Below, piece after piece: positions 1 to 6,917 of a DNA stretch of 8,660 bases. Positions within the stretch are counted from its first letter, which is position 1; each line of letters begins with the position of its first letter. Source of the DNA: Phenylobacterium sp. (GTDB lineage: Bacteria > Pseudomonadota > Alphaproteobacteria > Caulobacterales > Caulobacteraceae); NCBI GenBank assembly GCA_019264505.1, contig JAHUZY010000440.1, forward strand, positions 1-8,660, read 5' to 3'. Position numbers and translations under genes: made by a program. The notes below the pieces were generated by a model. That model worked only from the letters and a program-made list of their open reading frames with translations. It made no database searches and had not been told where the DNA came from.

Positions 1-1771
1 GGCGGTGCGCCGGCCCGCCGCGGGTCGCCTCGCGAGGCGTCGGCAGGTCGAGGCGCTGGTAGGCCGCTGGCTCGGCCCGGGCGATCCGAACGAGCGGAAC
101 GCCGGCGTCCCGGGCCTGGGTCATCAAAGTCTCCACGTCCTGGGGTGTGGCGTCCCAGGGCAGGGTGAAATCGGCTTGAGCCGGACGGGCGAGCACTGGC
201 CCCAGGTGCGCCAGCATGGCCAGATAGGGCGCGGGCCCCAGGTCATCGGCAGAGAGGAAGATGCTGCGCTGATCGGGCGCGAGTTCTGGTCCGTCCAGCT
301 GGCTGGATCCCAGGGCGTAGGCCTCAGCCTGGTCGATGTCGGCGTCGGTGAACCCCATGACCCGTAGGGCGTCGAAACGGGGATCGTGCAGGTCCTCACC
401 TGGCGCGCCCAGGACATCGGCCAGGAAGCCCTCGCCGATCACCTCAGGCCGGAAGGCTTCGCTCAGCGTGGCGCAATAGGGCAGGGCCGCCTCCACCGCG
501 CCGATCTCATGCTCGGTGAAGCCGCGGGCGGTCAAGGCGGCGTGATCGATGCCCGGCGCATCCTCGAGCGTGCCATGGCCCAGCAGCCGCCAGCGGGCGC
601 CATCCAGGTCGGCGCCGACCGCCCTCAGGCCGCAAAGGGCGGCTTCGCTCATTACGCGGACCACCTGGCCATCGGCGGTCTCGGCGAAGGTGACCGGTCC
701 CTCCCAAGGCTCGCCGGCTGGGCTGGCCCCACCCAGCATCAGGGTGAGTTCCGGGTCGTCGAACAGGGTCAGGCCGCCGGCCAGGCGCGGACAGGCGAGC
801 CGCGCGGTGCGAGCCGCGCCCTCGAACAGGGTCAGGGCTGCGCCCCGGCCGGCTTCGGAATCGTAGGCGTGGCCATGGGCCGCAAGCCAGTCGGCGAGGC
901 CTGCCAGGCCAAGGGCCGCAGGCGCGCCGTCCGTCATGGCCGCGAGAGCTGTCGCCAGTAGCCCGACCGTGCGGTGGAATGCGTCTTCGTCGAAGTCCTC
1001 ACCGGTTCCGAAGGCCATGAGACTGACGGCGCCGTGGGCGGCCGCCCCGTCAACGGAGGCGTCAAAGGCCACGGTCAGACGGCCGGTCTCCCAGGCGGTG
1101 AGGCCCAGGGCCCGGTGGAGCGGCGCCGAGGCCTGCCGACCGACAAGGGCCAGGGCCTGGGGCGTGTCGGCCTGGTCCGGCAGACTGACCGCGAGGCGGG
1201 TTTCGCCGGCCCTGGCCAGGGCGATGGCGTCCAGGATGGCGGCGTCCGATGCGCCGGTGGCGCGGGCGGCCTCAGCGGCCCGGGCGAGGCTGGGATTGCG
1301 ATGCGGGTCGGCGCAGGCGTCGGGGTCGCCCTGGCACCGGTGGACGGCGTCCACCACCCCCTGACGGCTGGCGGCCATGGCCAGGACGGCGTCCCGGGCG
1401 GCGGCGACGCCCCGGTGTTCGGCGCGCAGTCGACCCAGTCGCTCCGCCAGGTCGTCGTCTTCGGTCAGGGCGATCGGCTCGGGACTGGCCACCGGACGCA
1501 GAGCGATCCGCCCGGCCATCAGGGCGGCGCCCAGCTCCCGCCGGAACCGGCCGCGGGCGCCGACACCCTCGAACAGTCCCTGCCGCTGGCCGGCCTGAAC
1601 CAGCTCCTCAGCGAAGCGGAAGATGGCGGCGGGCAGATCCGGCTCGCCGCCGGCCCAGTCGAGCCAGGCCTCGACCTGGGCGTTGGGCCAGGCGGCCGGG
1701 GCCAGGACCTCGACAACATTGCTGCTGCGCTCGAGCGTCCGACGCTCCATCTTGCCGCTCTCCAGACTCAT
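1..1771 (-). CDS. NrdJ-like (class II ribonucleotide reductase-related) protein, probably catalytically inactive, 3' end outside window
   Basis: The minus-strand frame is open from an ATG at 1771 to the window edge, giving 590 complete codons without a stop. By eye it follows class II, adenosylcobalamin-dependent ribonucleotide reductase (NrdJ) in order. Residues about 146-190 (CQGDPDACADPHRNP and the helix after it) resemble the NrdJ stretch with CEGSGDDCFDPAKNP. Residues 246-310 (GAVSLMAF to AYDSEAGR) resemble ACNLASLNL through YDSDEGRA. Residues 400-425 (GTLEDAPGIDH, then RGFTE) resemble GTLKGAPGVNH and its RGFT. Residues 530-550 (FTLPWDATPQDVE) resemble INLPNDATVED. The N-terminal part of the reductase and the NPC-E and ACNL cysteine segments are missing or replaced, so reduction of ribonucleotides is unlikely. 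A TSCPD-type C-terminal domain could follow beyond the edge, but that is a guess. Its role is unknown. It is divergent from the NDUFA12-like gene. Confidence 0.72.
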   Translation of the reverse strand, partial: MSLESGKMERRTLERSSNVVEVLAPAAWPNAQVEAWLDWAGGEPDLPAAIFRFAEELVQAGQRQGLFEGVGARGRFRRELGAALMAGRIALRPVASPEPIALTEDDDLAERLGRLRAEHRGVAAARDAVLAMAASRQGVVDAVHRCQGDPDACADPHRNPSLARAAEAARATGASDAAILDAIALARAGETRLAVSLPDQADTPQALALVGRQASAPLHRALGLTAWETGRLTVAFDASVDGAAAHGAVSLMAFGTGEDFDEDAFHRTVGLLATALAAMTDGAPAALGLAGLADWLAAHGHAYDSEAGRGAALTLFEGAARTARLACPRLAGGLTLFDDPELTLMLGGASPAGEPWEGPVTFAETADGQVVRVMSEAALCGLRAVGADLDGARWRLLGHGTLEDAPGIDHAALTARGFTEHEIGAVEAALPYCATLSEAFRPEVIGEGFLADVLGAPGEDLHDPRFDALRVMGFTDADIDQAEAYALGSSQLDGPELAPDQRSIFLSADDLGPAPYLAMLAHLGPVLARPAQADFTLPWDATPQDVETLMTQARDAGVPLVRIARAEPAAYQRLDLPTPREATRGGPAHR

Positions 1772-1777
1772 GACAGA

Positions 1778-1784
1778 CTCCCTC
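1778..1784 (-). promoter_or_regulatory. Ribosome binding site of the NrdJ-like gene
   Basis: The minus strand reads GAGGGAG followed by a 6-nt spacer before the ATG at 1771. This strong Shine-Dalgarno sequence favours that start over the in-frame ATG at 1750, which has only a weak purine-rich stretch before it. Confidence 0.6.
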
Positions 1785-1821
1785 ATCGGCGAGCCTAGGA
1801 AGGTGAGTCCCGCCCGGCAAT

Positions 1822-1861
1822 AGATGTTGCGTCTGGAGACGCGTTCATCCCCAAGATGTTG
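1822..1861. repeat. Direct repeat AGATGTTG flanking a short palindrome in a divergent intergenic region
   Basis: AGATGTTG occurs at 1822-1829 and again at 1854-1861, starts 32 nt apart, roughly three helical turns. Between them, overlapping the first copy by one base, is a perfect inverted repeat at 1829-1842 (GCGTCT-GG-AGACGC). Paired sites on one DNA face plus a dyad between two divergent genes suit a regulator-binding region, but the repeats are short and chance occurrence is possible. The sequence does not show which regulator would bind. Confidence 0.3.
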
Positions 1862-1877
1862 ACTTGCGCGGGGTGCT

Positions 1878-1905
1878 GGACGGTTCGGGGGCGGAGACCT
1901 ATAGT
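1878..1905 (+). promoter_or_regulatory. Candidate sigma-70-type promoter for the NDUFA12-like/DUF2155 pair
   Basis: TGGACG at 1878-1883 and TATAGT at 1900-1905 are separated by 16 nt. Both are close to the housekeeping -35 (TTGACG/TTGACA) and -10 (TATAAT) boxes. Transcription would begin near 1912 and give a leader of about 30 nt before the GTG at 1941. A better -35 match, TTGACT at 1859-1864, lies 35 nt from this -10 and cannot pair with it. The rest of the 1772-1940 gap shows no RNA gene and no ORF I trust. Confidence 0.4.
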
Positions 1906-1940
1906 CCGCGTGAAATCCCTGCCAGCCGGGTCAGTCCAAC

Positions 1941-2336
1941 GTGTTCAAAGCGATCTTCACCTGGTGGAACGGCGCGACCCTCGGGGCCCGCTTCCACATC
2001 GGCCGCCGTGGCGTTTTCGTCGGGCAGGACGACTATGGCAGCCGCTATTACGAGGCCAAGGACGCCTCGGATTCCTATGACGGCCGCAAGCGCCGCTGGG
2101 TGATCTATTCCGGTTACGCCGAGGCCTCCAAGGTGCCGGCCGAATGGCACGGCTGGCTGCACTACACCTTCGATGAGCCGCCGACGGTTCAGCCCCTGCT
2201 GCGGCAGGCCTGGGAGAAGGACCATCGTCCGAACCTGACCGGCACGGTGCACGCCTATCGTCCGCAGGGCTCCCTGGCCCGGGGCGGCGAGCGTCAGAAG
2301 GCGACGGGCGACTACATTCCCTGGACTCCGGAATAG
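1941..2336 (+). CDS. NADH:ubiquinone oxidoreductase NDUFA12/B17.2-type accessory subunit
   Basis: This 131-residue protein belongs to the NDUFA12 (B17.2) family, an accessory subunit of respiratory complex I found in mitochondria and alphaproteobacteria. It acts on the peripheral arm at the cytoplasmic side of the inner membrane. Family marks are the N-terminal FTWWNG (residues 6-11), the GRRGVFVGQDDYGSRYYE stretch (21-38), the core RRWVIYSG (51-58) followed by VPAEWHGWLH (65-74), and the YIPW ending (125-128). The length fits bacterial members. The start is a GTG; no in-frame ATG lies close enough to be a better choice, and FKAIFTWW directly after it fits the family N-terminus. The ribosome binding site is weak. 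The DUF2155 gene follows after 5 nt, so the two are probably cotranscribed. The core nuo genes are not in the window. Confidence 0.93.
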   Translation: MFKAIFTWWNGATLGARFHIGRRGVFVGQDDYGSRYYEAKDASDSYDGRKRRWVIYSGYAEASKVPAEWHGWLHYTFDEPPTVQPLLRQAWEKDHRPNLTGTVHAYRPQGSLARGGERQKATGDYIPWTPE

Positions 2337-2341
2337 GGCCC

Positions 2342-2935
2342 ATGCGCCGCCTGCGGCCCCTGATCCTGGGCGTCAGCCTGACCGCCCTGGTGGCGGCCGG
2401 TGCCGTCGTGGCGCAAACCGCGCCGGAGGCTCCTGCAGCCGCCCCGCCCGCAGCTCCGCCGCCGGCGCCGGAGGCGGTCGCGCCCTTGCCCGTGCCCCCG
2501 CCCGCACCTGCGCCGGAAATCGCCGCCGAGCCTGAACCCAAGACGCCCCGCGCGCCGGAACCTCCGCCCGAGCCGAAGCCGCCGATCAAGCGCGCGCGCT
2601 ATGACGTGGCGATCATCCAGGCCCTGGACAAGGTAAGCGCCGAGACCATCCGCTTTGAGGCGCCGGTGGGGCAGCCCATCCGCTACAAGAGCCTGGTTTT
2701 CACGGTGCGGGCCTGCGAACTCTCGGCGCCTGACGAGCGTGCGCCGGACGCCATGGCCTATATGACCGTCGACTCACTGCCCCGGGCGGTGGCCGGTCGG
2801 CCGACGCCGCCGGCCCGGCAGATCTTTCGCGGCTGGATGTACGCCGCCGCGCCCGGCCTGAACCCGCTGGAACACCCGGTCTATGACGCCTGGCTGATCA
2901 CCTGCAGGGCGGCGACGCCGGCCAGGGCGGGCTGA
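2342..2935 (+). CDS. DUF2155 domain-containing exported protein
   Basis: The 197-residue product has an N-terminal signal peptide (arginines at 2, 3 and 5, then a hydrophobic stretch at about 7-24, with likely cleavage after VVA at 22-24). A Pro/Ala/Glu-rich linker follows at about 27-82, and then a C-terminal DUF2155 domain at about 86-188. The domain shows ALDKVSAET (94-102), FEAPVG (105-110), VRAC (122-125), FRGWMYAA (162-169) and [11 protein letters not shown] (178-188). Cys125 and Cys188 are the only cysteines and could pair in the periplasm. The family has no function I can name with confidence. The 5-nt gap from the NDUFA12-like gene suggests cotranscription and perhaps a link to respiratory complex assembly, which is inference. 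Its last 55 nt overlap the end of aat on the other strand. Confidence 0.88.
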   Translation: MRRLRPLILGVSLTALVAAGAVVAQTAPEAPAAAPPAAPPPAPEAVAPLPVPPPAPAPEIAAEPEPKTPRAPEPPPEPKPPIKRARYDVAIIQALDKVSAETIRFEAPVGQPIRYKSLVFTVRACELSAPDERAPDAMAYMTVDSLPRAVAGRPTPPARQIFRGWMYAAAPGLNPLEHPVYDAWLITCRAATPARAG

Positions 2936-3528
2936 TCTCCGAAGCGCCCGGTCGTCTGCAGGGCTTCGGCCAACCGACGATGATAGGCGGCCCTCGGTAT
3001 CTCCTCAGCGTCGAACTGGCAGAGATGGTCGGTGATGAACTGCGCGTCCAGCAAGCGGTAGCCACCGAGGATCAGCCGGGCGACAAGGTGCACCAGGGCG
3101 ACCTTTGAGGCGTCCGTCGCCCGGGAGAACATGCTTTCCCCGAAGAAGGCCCCGCCAAGCGATACCCCGTAAAGTCCGCCCACCAGCCGACCCTCGCGCC
3201 AGCACTCGACGCTGTGGGCGCGGCCCATGGCGAACAACTGGGCGTAGAGGTCCTGGATGATCGGATTGATCCAGGTTTCGCGGCGGTCCGGCGCCGCCTC
3301 GGCGCACAGGGCTACAACCTGATCGAAGGCGGTGTCGAAGCGGACCTGGAACGGTTCGGCCCGGACCGTCCGGGCCAGCCGCCTGGGGACGTGGAAGCCG
3401 ACCAGGGGCAGCACACCCCGGCGATCCGGATCGACCAGGAAGATCTGATCGTCCTCCCGGGCGTCAGCCATGGGAAAGACGCCCCGGGCGTAGCAGGCCA
3501 GCAGCTGCGCCGGACCGAAGGTCTCCAT
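2881..3528 (-). CDS. aat: Leucyl/phenylalanyl-tRNA--protein transferase
   Basis: This cytoplasmic enzyme transfers Leu or Phe from aminoacyl-tRNA to proteins with N-terminal Arg or Lys, marking them for ClpS/ClpAP degradation (bacterial N-degron pathway). The 215 residues carry the family motifs in order: [10 protein letters not shown] (13-22), [10 protein letters not shown] followed by GFHVPR (33-49), ETWINP (84-89), HSVE followed by [26 protein letters not shown], the catalytic core, and LLDAQF with EIPRAAY near the end. The length matches the short alphaproteobacterial form; E. coli has 234 residues. The ATG at 3528 lies 4 nt after the accC stop, with GAGG just upstream, so it is probably translated as the last gene of aroQ-accB-accC-aat. 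The C-terminus QVISQAS resembles other alphaproteobacterial Aat ends, so the overlap with DUF2155 is not a spurious read-through. Confidence 0.96.
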   Translation of the reverse strand: METFGPAQLLACYARGVFPMADAREDDQIFLVDPDRRGVLPLVGFHVPRRLARTVRAEPFQVRFDTAFDQVVALCAEAAPDRRETWINPIIQDLYAQLFAMGRAHSVECWREGRLVGGLYGVSLGGAFFGESMFSRATDASKVALVHLVARLILGGYRLLDAQFITDHLCQFDAEEIPRAAYHRRLAEALQTTGRFGDQPALAGVAALQVISQAS

Positions 3529-3532
3529 GACC

Positions 3533-4885
3533 TCAGGCTTCGTCAGCCTGCGCCTTGATCCACTTTTCCAGCCAATGGATGTTGTAGTCCCCGGCGATGA
3601 TTTCGGGCTGGTGGATCAGGTCCTGGAACAGCGGAATGGTCGTATCCACCCCGCCCACGACCATCTCGCCCAGGCAACGGTTCACCCGGGCCAGACATTC
3701 CTCGCGATCGCGACCGTGCACGATCAGCTTGCCGATCAGGCTGTCATAGAAGGGCGGGATGACGTAGCCGGCATAGACCGCCGAATCCAGGCGAACTCCA
3801 AGGCCGCCAGGCGCGTGGAAGTCGGTGATCTTGCCCGGCGACGGGGTGAAGGTGCGCGCGTTCTCGGCGTTGATCCGACACTCGATGGCGTGGCCTTCGA
3901 AGACCACCTGCTCCTGGGTGAAGGACAGCGGCAGGCCTGCGGCGATGCGGATCTGTTCGCGCACCAGGTCGATGCCGGTGATGGCCTCGGTGACCGGATG
4001 CTCCACCTGAAGGCGGGTGTTCATCTCGATGAAGAAGAACTCGCCGTTCTCATACAGGAACTCGATGGTGCCGACGCCGAGATAGCCGATGGCCTTGATC
4101 GCATCGACCACCACCTTGCCGATCTTGCTCCGGGTCGTAGCGTCGATCGCGGGGGAAGGGGCCTCCTCCAGCACCTTCTGGTGGCGACGCTGCAGGGAGC
4201 AGTCGCGCTCGCCCAGGTGGCAGACATTGCCGAAGGAGTCGGCGATGACCTGGATCTCGATATGGCGGGGCTTCTGGAGATAGCGCTCCATATAAACCGC
4301 ATCGTCGCCAAAGGCCGCCTTGGCCTCTGACCTGGCGGTCGACACGGCCTCAGCCAGGCTCTCGCGGTCGAGGGCCACCTTCATGCCGCGCCCGCCGCCG
4401 CCGGCGGCGGCCTTGATCAGGACGGGAAATCCGATCTCGTCGGCCGCGGCGATGGCCTCTTCTTCGGTCGTCAAGGCGCCGGCCGAACCGGGAACGACCG
4501 GAATGCCGGCCCGCATCACCGCCTGCTTGGCCGTGATCTTGTCGCCCATCATTTGGATGTGCTCGGGCTTGGGCCCGATGAAGGTGAAGCCGTGGGCCCC
4601 GACGATGTCGGCGAACCGGGCGTTCTCCGACAGGAAGCCGTAGCCCGGATGGATAGCCTGGGCGCCGGTGATCTCGGCCGCGGCGATGATCGCCGGGATG
4701 TTGAGGTAGCTCTTGGCCGCCGAGGCCGGGCCGATGCAGACGCTTTCGTCGGCCAGCCGCACCCACATGGCGCCGGAATCGGCCTCGGAATGCACCGCGA
4801 CCGTGGAGATGCCCATCTCCTTGCAGGCCCGGTGGATACGCAGGGCGATCTCGCCCCGGTTGGCGATCAGGATTTTTTCAAACAT
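3533..4885 (-). CDS. accC: Acetyl-CoA carboxylase, biotin carboxylase subunit
   Basis: AccC uses ATP and bicarbonate to carboxylate the biotin on AccB, the first half-reaction of malonyl-CoA and fatty acid synthesis. The 450 residues match the family length (449 in E. coli). The N-terminal biotin carboxylase domain starts [13 protein letters not shown]. An ATP-grasp domain follows, with Lys116, Lys158, the glycine loop GGGGRGMKV (162-170), Glu200, His208, Gln232, His235, Lys237, Glu275, Glu287, Asn289, Arg291 and Arg337. These line up with the E. coli active-site residues, mostly shifted by one, so the enzyme looks intact. The C-terminal domain covers about 330-445. The start lies 4 nt after the accB stop, an arrangement that helps keep the two subunits in step. 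The AccA/AccD carboxyltransferase genes are not in the window. Confidence 0.98.
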   Translation of the reverse strand: MFEKILIANRGEIALRIHRACKEMGISTVAVHSEADSGAMWVRLADESVCIGPASAAKSYLNIPAIIAAAEITGAQAIHPGYGFLSENARFADIVGAHGFTFIGPKPEHIQMMGDKITAKQAVMRAGIPVVPGSAGALTTEEEAIAAADEIGFPVLIKAAAGGGGRGMKVALDRESLAEAVSTARSEAKAAFGDDAVYMERYLQKPRHIEIQVIADSFGNVCHLGERDCSLQRRHQKVLEEAPSPAIDATTRSKIGKVVVDAIKAIGYLGVGTIEFLYENGEFFFIEMNTRLQVEHPVTEAITGIDLVREQIRIAAGLPLSFTQEQVVFEGHAIECRINAENARTFTPSPGKITDFHAPGGLGVRLDSAVYAGYVIPPFYDSLIGKLIVHGRDREECLARVNRCLGEMVVGGVDTTIPLFQDLIHQPEIIAGDYNIHWLEKWIKAQADEA

Positions 4886-4889
4886 CGAA

Positions 4890-5360
4890 CTACTCGATGA
4901 TGACGAGCGGCTCGCCGAACTCGACGGGCTGGGCGTCGGAAACCAGGATCTCGACCACCTTGCCGGCGCGCGGCGCCGGGATCGGGTTCATGGTCTTCAT
5001 GGCTTCGATGATCATCAGGGTCTGGCCGGCGGTGACCGTGTCGCCGACCTTGACGAAGCTGGGGGAGCCCGGCTGCGGCTGAAGATAGACGGTGCCGACC
5101 ATGGGCGAATTCACCGCATCACCAGCCGCGCGCACCGGCGCGGCGGGCGCGCTGGGGGCTTCAACCGCCGCAGCGGCGACAGGCGCGGGGGCAGGGGCGG
5201 CGACCGTGGCGGTGACCGACACCTGGCGCGCGACGCGGACCTTCAGCCCGTCGCGCTCGACCTCGATCTCCGACAGTCCCGTCTCGGTGAGGATGTCGGC
5301 CAGTGTGCGCACCAGACGTGCGTCAAGCGGATCGGCGGAAGCCTTGGGGCTGCTAGCCAT
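4890..5360 (-). CDS. accB: Acetyl-CoA carboxylase, biotin carboxyl carrier protein
   Basis: AccB carries the biotin that shuttles carboxylate between AccC and the AccA/AccD carboxyltransferase. The 156-residue protein has an N-terminal helical region (about 10-45) that joins the carboxylase complex, an Ala/Pro-rich flexible linker (about 50-80), and a C-terminal biotinyl domain (about 84-156). The domain contains SPMVGT (85-90), the insertion [11 protein letters not shown] that corresponds to the 'thumb' of the E. coli protein, and the biotinylation motif EAMKTMN with Lys122 as the predicted modified residue. It ends in PLVIIE like other AccB proteins. The ATG at 5360 has AAGGG about 8 nt upstream. 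It sits 27 nt after aroQ and 4 nt before accC. A BirA-type biotin ligase is needed but is not in the window. Confidence 0.97.
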   Translation of the reverse strand: MASSPKASADPLDARLVRTLADILTETGLSEIEVERDGLKVRVARQVSVTATVAAPAPAPVAAAAVEAPSAPAAPVRAAGDAVNSPMVGTVYLQPQPGSPSFVKVGDTVTAGQTLMIIEAMKTMNPIPAPRAGKVVEILVSDAQPVEFGEPLVIIE

Positions 5361-5387
5361 GGATAGGACCCTTGCTGCTGGGAGGCG

Positions 5388-5825
5388 TCAGGCGCTGAGA
5401 CGCGCTGCGGCCTCGACGGCCAGTTCATAGCTCGCCACGCCGAAGCCGGACACGACTCCCGTCGCAGCGAGGGACACATAGGTATGGTGGCGGAACGTCT
5501 CGCGCGCCGCCGGGTTCGAAAGGTGGCACTCGATGATGGGGACCTCGAGGGTCTTCAGTGCGTCGAGCAGAGCGATGGAGGTGTGGCCGTAGCCTGCGGG
5601 ATTGATCACCAGGGCACTGGCGGCGGTTCGCGCCTCCTGCACCCAGTCGATCAGCACACCCTCATGATTGGACTGACGGAACTCGATCGTGCGGCCAAGG
5701 GTCTGCGCCCGGCGCTCGCAGGCCTTGCGAACGTCGTCCAGGGACTCTTTGCCATAAATCTGAGGCTCGCGGACGCCCAGGAGGTTGAGATTGGGGCCGC
5801 TCAGCACATAGATCGGTTTGGACAT
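5388..5825 (-). CDS. aroQ: Type II 3-dehydroquinate dehydratase
   Basis: AroQ converts 3-dehydroquinate to 3-dehydroshikimate, the third step of the shikimate pathway to aromatic amino acids, in the cytoplasm. The 145 residues match the small dodecameric type II family. The catalytic set is complete and falls at the positions known from the Mycobacterium tuberculosis enzyme: Arg19 and Tyr24 in REPQIYG, Asn75 in NPAGYGH, His81, Glu99 and His101 in IECHLSN, and Arg112. Cys100 sits where many homologues have Val, a mild difference. The ATG at 5825 is preceded by GGCGGAG with a 4-nt spacer. It is the first gene of the probable aroQ-accB-accC-aat transcript and is divergent from thiS, so control may lie in the 89-nt gap between them. 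Confidence 0.98.
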   Translation of the reverse strand: MSKPIYVLSGPNLNLLGVREPQIYGKESLDDVRKACERRAQTLGRTIEFRQSNHEGVLIDWVQEARTAASALVINPAGYGHTSIALLDALKTLEVPIIECHLSNPAARETFRHHTYVSLAATGVVSGFGVASYELAVEAAARLSA

Positions 5826-5850
5826 TCGGCTCCGCCGGCGATTCCGCTGT

Positions 5851-5880
5851 CTTGTAACGGTCGCAGGCGGGGGTCACAAG
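5851..5880 (-). promoter_or_regulatory. Candidate promoter for aroQ-accB-accC-aat, coinciding with an imperfect inverted repeat
   Basis: On the minus strand TTGTGA (plus 5874-5879) and TACAAG (plus 5851-5856) are 17 nt apart, each matching four of six bases of the -35 and -10 consensus. The same bases form an imperfect dyad: CTTGTAAC at 5851-5858 and GTCACAAG at 5873-5880 pair at seven of eight positions across 14 nt. An operator overlapping a promoter would look like this, but the match is modest. The thiS side shows no clear promoter. Confidence 0.3.
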
Positions 5881-5903
5881 CACCGCAAGCCGCAAGGCGA
5901 GGC

Positions 5904-5908
5904 GAGAG
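5904..5908 (+). promoter_or_regulatory. Ribosome binding site that places the thiS start
   Basis: GAGAG at 5904-5908 lies 6 nt before the ATG at 5915. A TTG at 5909 in the same frame would add two residues, but it directly abuts this purine stretch and leaves no spacer. The ATG also gives exactly 66 residues, the length of E. coli ThiS. Confidence 0.5.
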
Positions 5909-5914
5909 TTGAGC

Positions 5915-6115
5915 ATGAACCTGACCATCAACGGCGAAGCCCGCGCCATGGCGCCTCTGCCGCATCTGGCCGCGCTGGTCACGACCCTGGGGCTTGATCC
6001 CCGAAAGGTGGCGATCGAGCGCAATCTGGAGATCGTGCCGCGCTCGGCCTATGAGCAGACCCCGGTAGCCGACGGCGACCGGATCGAGATCGTGCACTTC
6101 ATCGGAGGCGGCTGA
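5915..6115 (+). CDS. thiS: Thiamine biosynthesis sulfur carrier protein ThiS
   Basis: ThiS is a small ubiquitin-fold protein. Its C-terminal Gly-Gly is adenylated by ThiF and converted to a thiocarboxylate, which gives the sulfur for the thiazole ring of thiamine. The 66-residue product has the expected beta-grasp pattern: MNLTINGEA at the start, a helix at about 16-26, [14 protein letters not shown] (33-46), the [16 protein letters not shown] ending (51-66), and Gly65-Gly66 at the C-terminus. The stop TGA is one nucleotide before the thiG ATG, so the two are translationally linked partners of one complex. No TPP riboswitch is seen in the 89 nt upstream. ThiF and a glycine oxidase (ThiO) or ThiH, which the pathway also needs, are not in the window. 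Confidence 0.96.
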   Translation: MNLTINGEARAMAPLPHLAALVTTLGLDPRKVAIERNLEIVPRSAYEQTPVADGDRIEIVHFIGGG

Positions 6116-6116
6116 C

Positions 6117-6917
6117 ATGGACGACATCGGGACCCCGACCCTGAGCGCCGCGGACACCTGGACGGTCGCCGGCCGCACCTTCACCTCGCGGCTCATCGTC
6201 GGAACGGGGAAATACAAGGACTACGCCACCAACGCCGCCGCCGCCGAGGCCGCTGGCGCTGAGATCGTCACGGTGGCGATTCGGCGGGTGAACCTGTCTG
6301 ATCCGAGCCAGCCGATGCTGGTGGACCATGTGAAGCCTGACCGCTTCACCTTCCTGCCCAACACCGCCGGCTGTTTCACCGGCGAGGATGCGGTCCGCAC
6401 CCTGCGCCTGGCCCGGGAGGCCGGCGGCTGGAACCTGGTCAAGCTCGAGGTGCTGTCCAACACCAAACACCTGCTGCCCGACATGGAGGAGACCCTGCGG
6501 GCCCTGAAGCTGCTGATCGCCGACGGCTTCGAGGTGATGGTCTATTGCAGCGATGATCCGGTCTATGCGCTGAAGCTGGAGGAGGCCGGCGCCGCCGCCA
6601 TCATGCCCCTTGGGGCGCCCATTGGATCGGGGCGCGGCATCCAGAACATGCTGAACCTCGGCCTGATCATCGAGCAGTCCAAGGTGCCGGTGCTGGTGGA
6701 CGCCGGTGTGGGCACCGCCTCAGACGCCGCGGTGGCCATGGAGCTGGGCTGCGACGCCGTGCTCATGAACACCGCCATCGCCGAGGCGCGCGATCCGATC
6801 CTGATGGCCAGCGCCATGCGTCACGCCGTCATCGCCGGGCGCGAAGCCTTTCTGGCCGGGCGCATGCCCAAGCGGATGTACGCCGATCCGTCCTCGCCCC
6901 TGGCCGGCCTGATCTAG
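6117..6917 (+). CDS. thiG: Thiazole synthase ThiG
   Basis: ThiG is a TIM-barrel enzyme that builds thiazole phosphate from 1-deoxy-D-xylulose 5-phosphate, dehydroglycine and ThiS thiocarboxylate. The 266 residues show [11 protein letters not shown] (25-35), the VTVAIRR strand (51-57), LPNTAGC (80-86), WNLVKLEVL with Lys109 as the Schiff-base lysine, the phosphate-binding region with [12 protein letters not shown], and [12 protein letters not shown] followed by [10 protein letters not shown]. All expected motifs are present. GGAGG at 6104-6108, inside thiS, lies 8 nt before the ATG, a strong ribosome binding site. The stop TAG shares CTAG at 6914-6917 with the convergent dsbA-like gene, leaving no room for a terminator between them. 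An N-terminal extension of about 10 residues precedes the barrel. Confidence 0.97.
   Translation: MDDIGTPTLSAADTWTVAGRTFTSRLIVGTGKYKDYATNAAAAEAAGAEIVTVAIRRVNLSDPSQPMLVDHVKPDRFTFLPNTAGCFTGEDAVRTLRLAREAGGWNLVKLEVLSNTKHLLPDMEETLRALKLLIADGFEVMVYCSDDPVYALKLEEAGAAAIMPLGAPIGSGRGIQNMLNLGLIIEQSKVPVLVDAGVGTASDAAVAMELGCDAVLMNTAIAEARDPILMASAMRHAVIAGREAFLAGRMPKRMYADPSSPLAGLI

Noticed and set aside
974..1798. Long plus-strand open frame of 274 codons
   Set aside because: It is the antisense shadow of the NrdJ-like gene: a low-complexity Gly/Ala/Arg-rich translation with no recognisable family, while the minus frame matches NrdJ motifs.
1895..1910. NrdR box upstream of the NDUFA12-like gene, given the RNR-related neighbour
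   Set aside because: Only the core CTATAG matches. The full 16-bp box and its second copy are absent, and the bases are better explained as a -10 element.
2420..2585. Frameshift or repeat expansion in the DUF2155 gene
   Set aside because: The Pro/Ala-rich stretch stays in frame between a good signal peptide and an intact domain. Such linkers are common in exported alphaproteobacterial proteins.
3527..4330. Plus-strand open frame of 267 codons
   Set aside because: It lies antisense to accC, whose every catalytic residue is intact. High GC at third positions explains the long opposite frame.
5909..5911. TTG as the thiS start codon
   Set aside because: It abuts the purine stretch with no spacer and adds two residues. 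The ATG at 5915 has proper spacing and gives the usual 66 residues.
5826..5914. TPP riboswitch upstream of thiSG
   Set aside because: The 89-nt gap is short and lacks the CTGAGA and the ACCTGAT-type core in the right places. The GAACCTGA seen at 5918-5925 is part of the thiS coding sequence.
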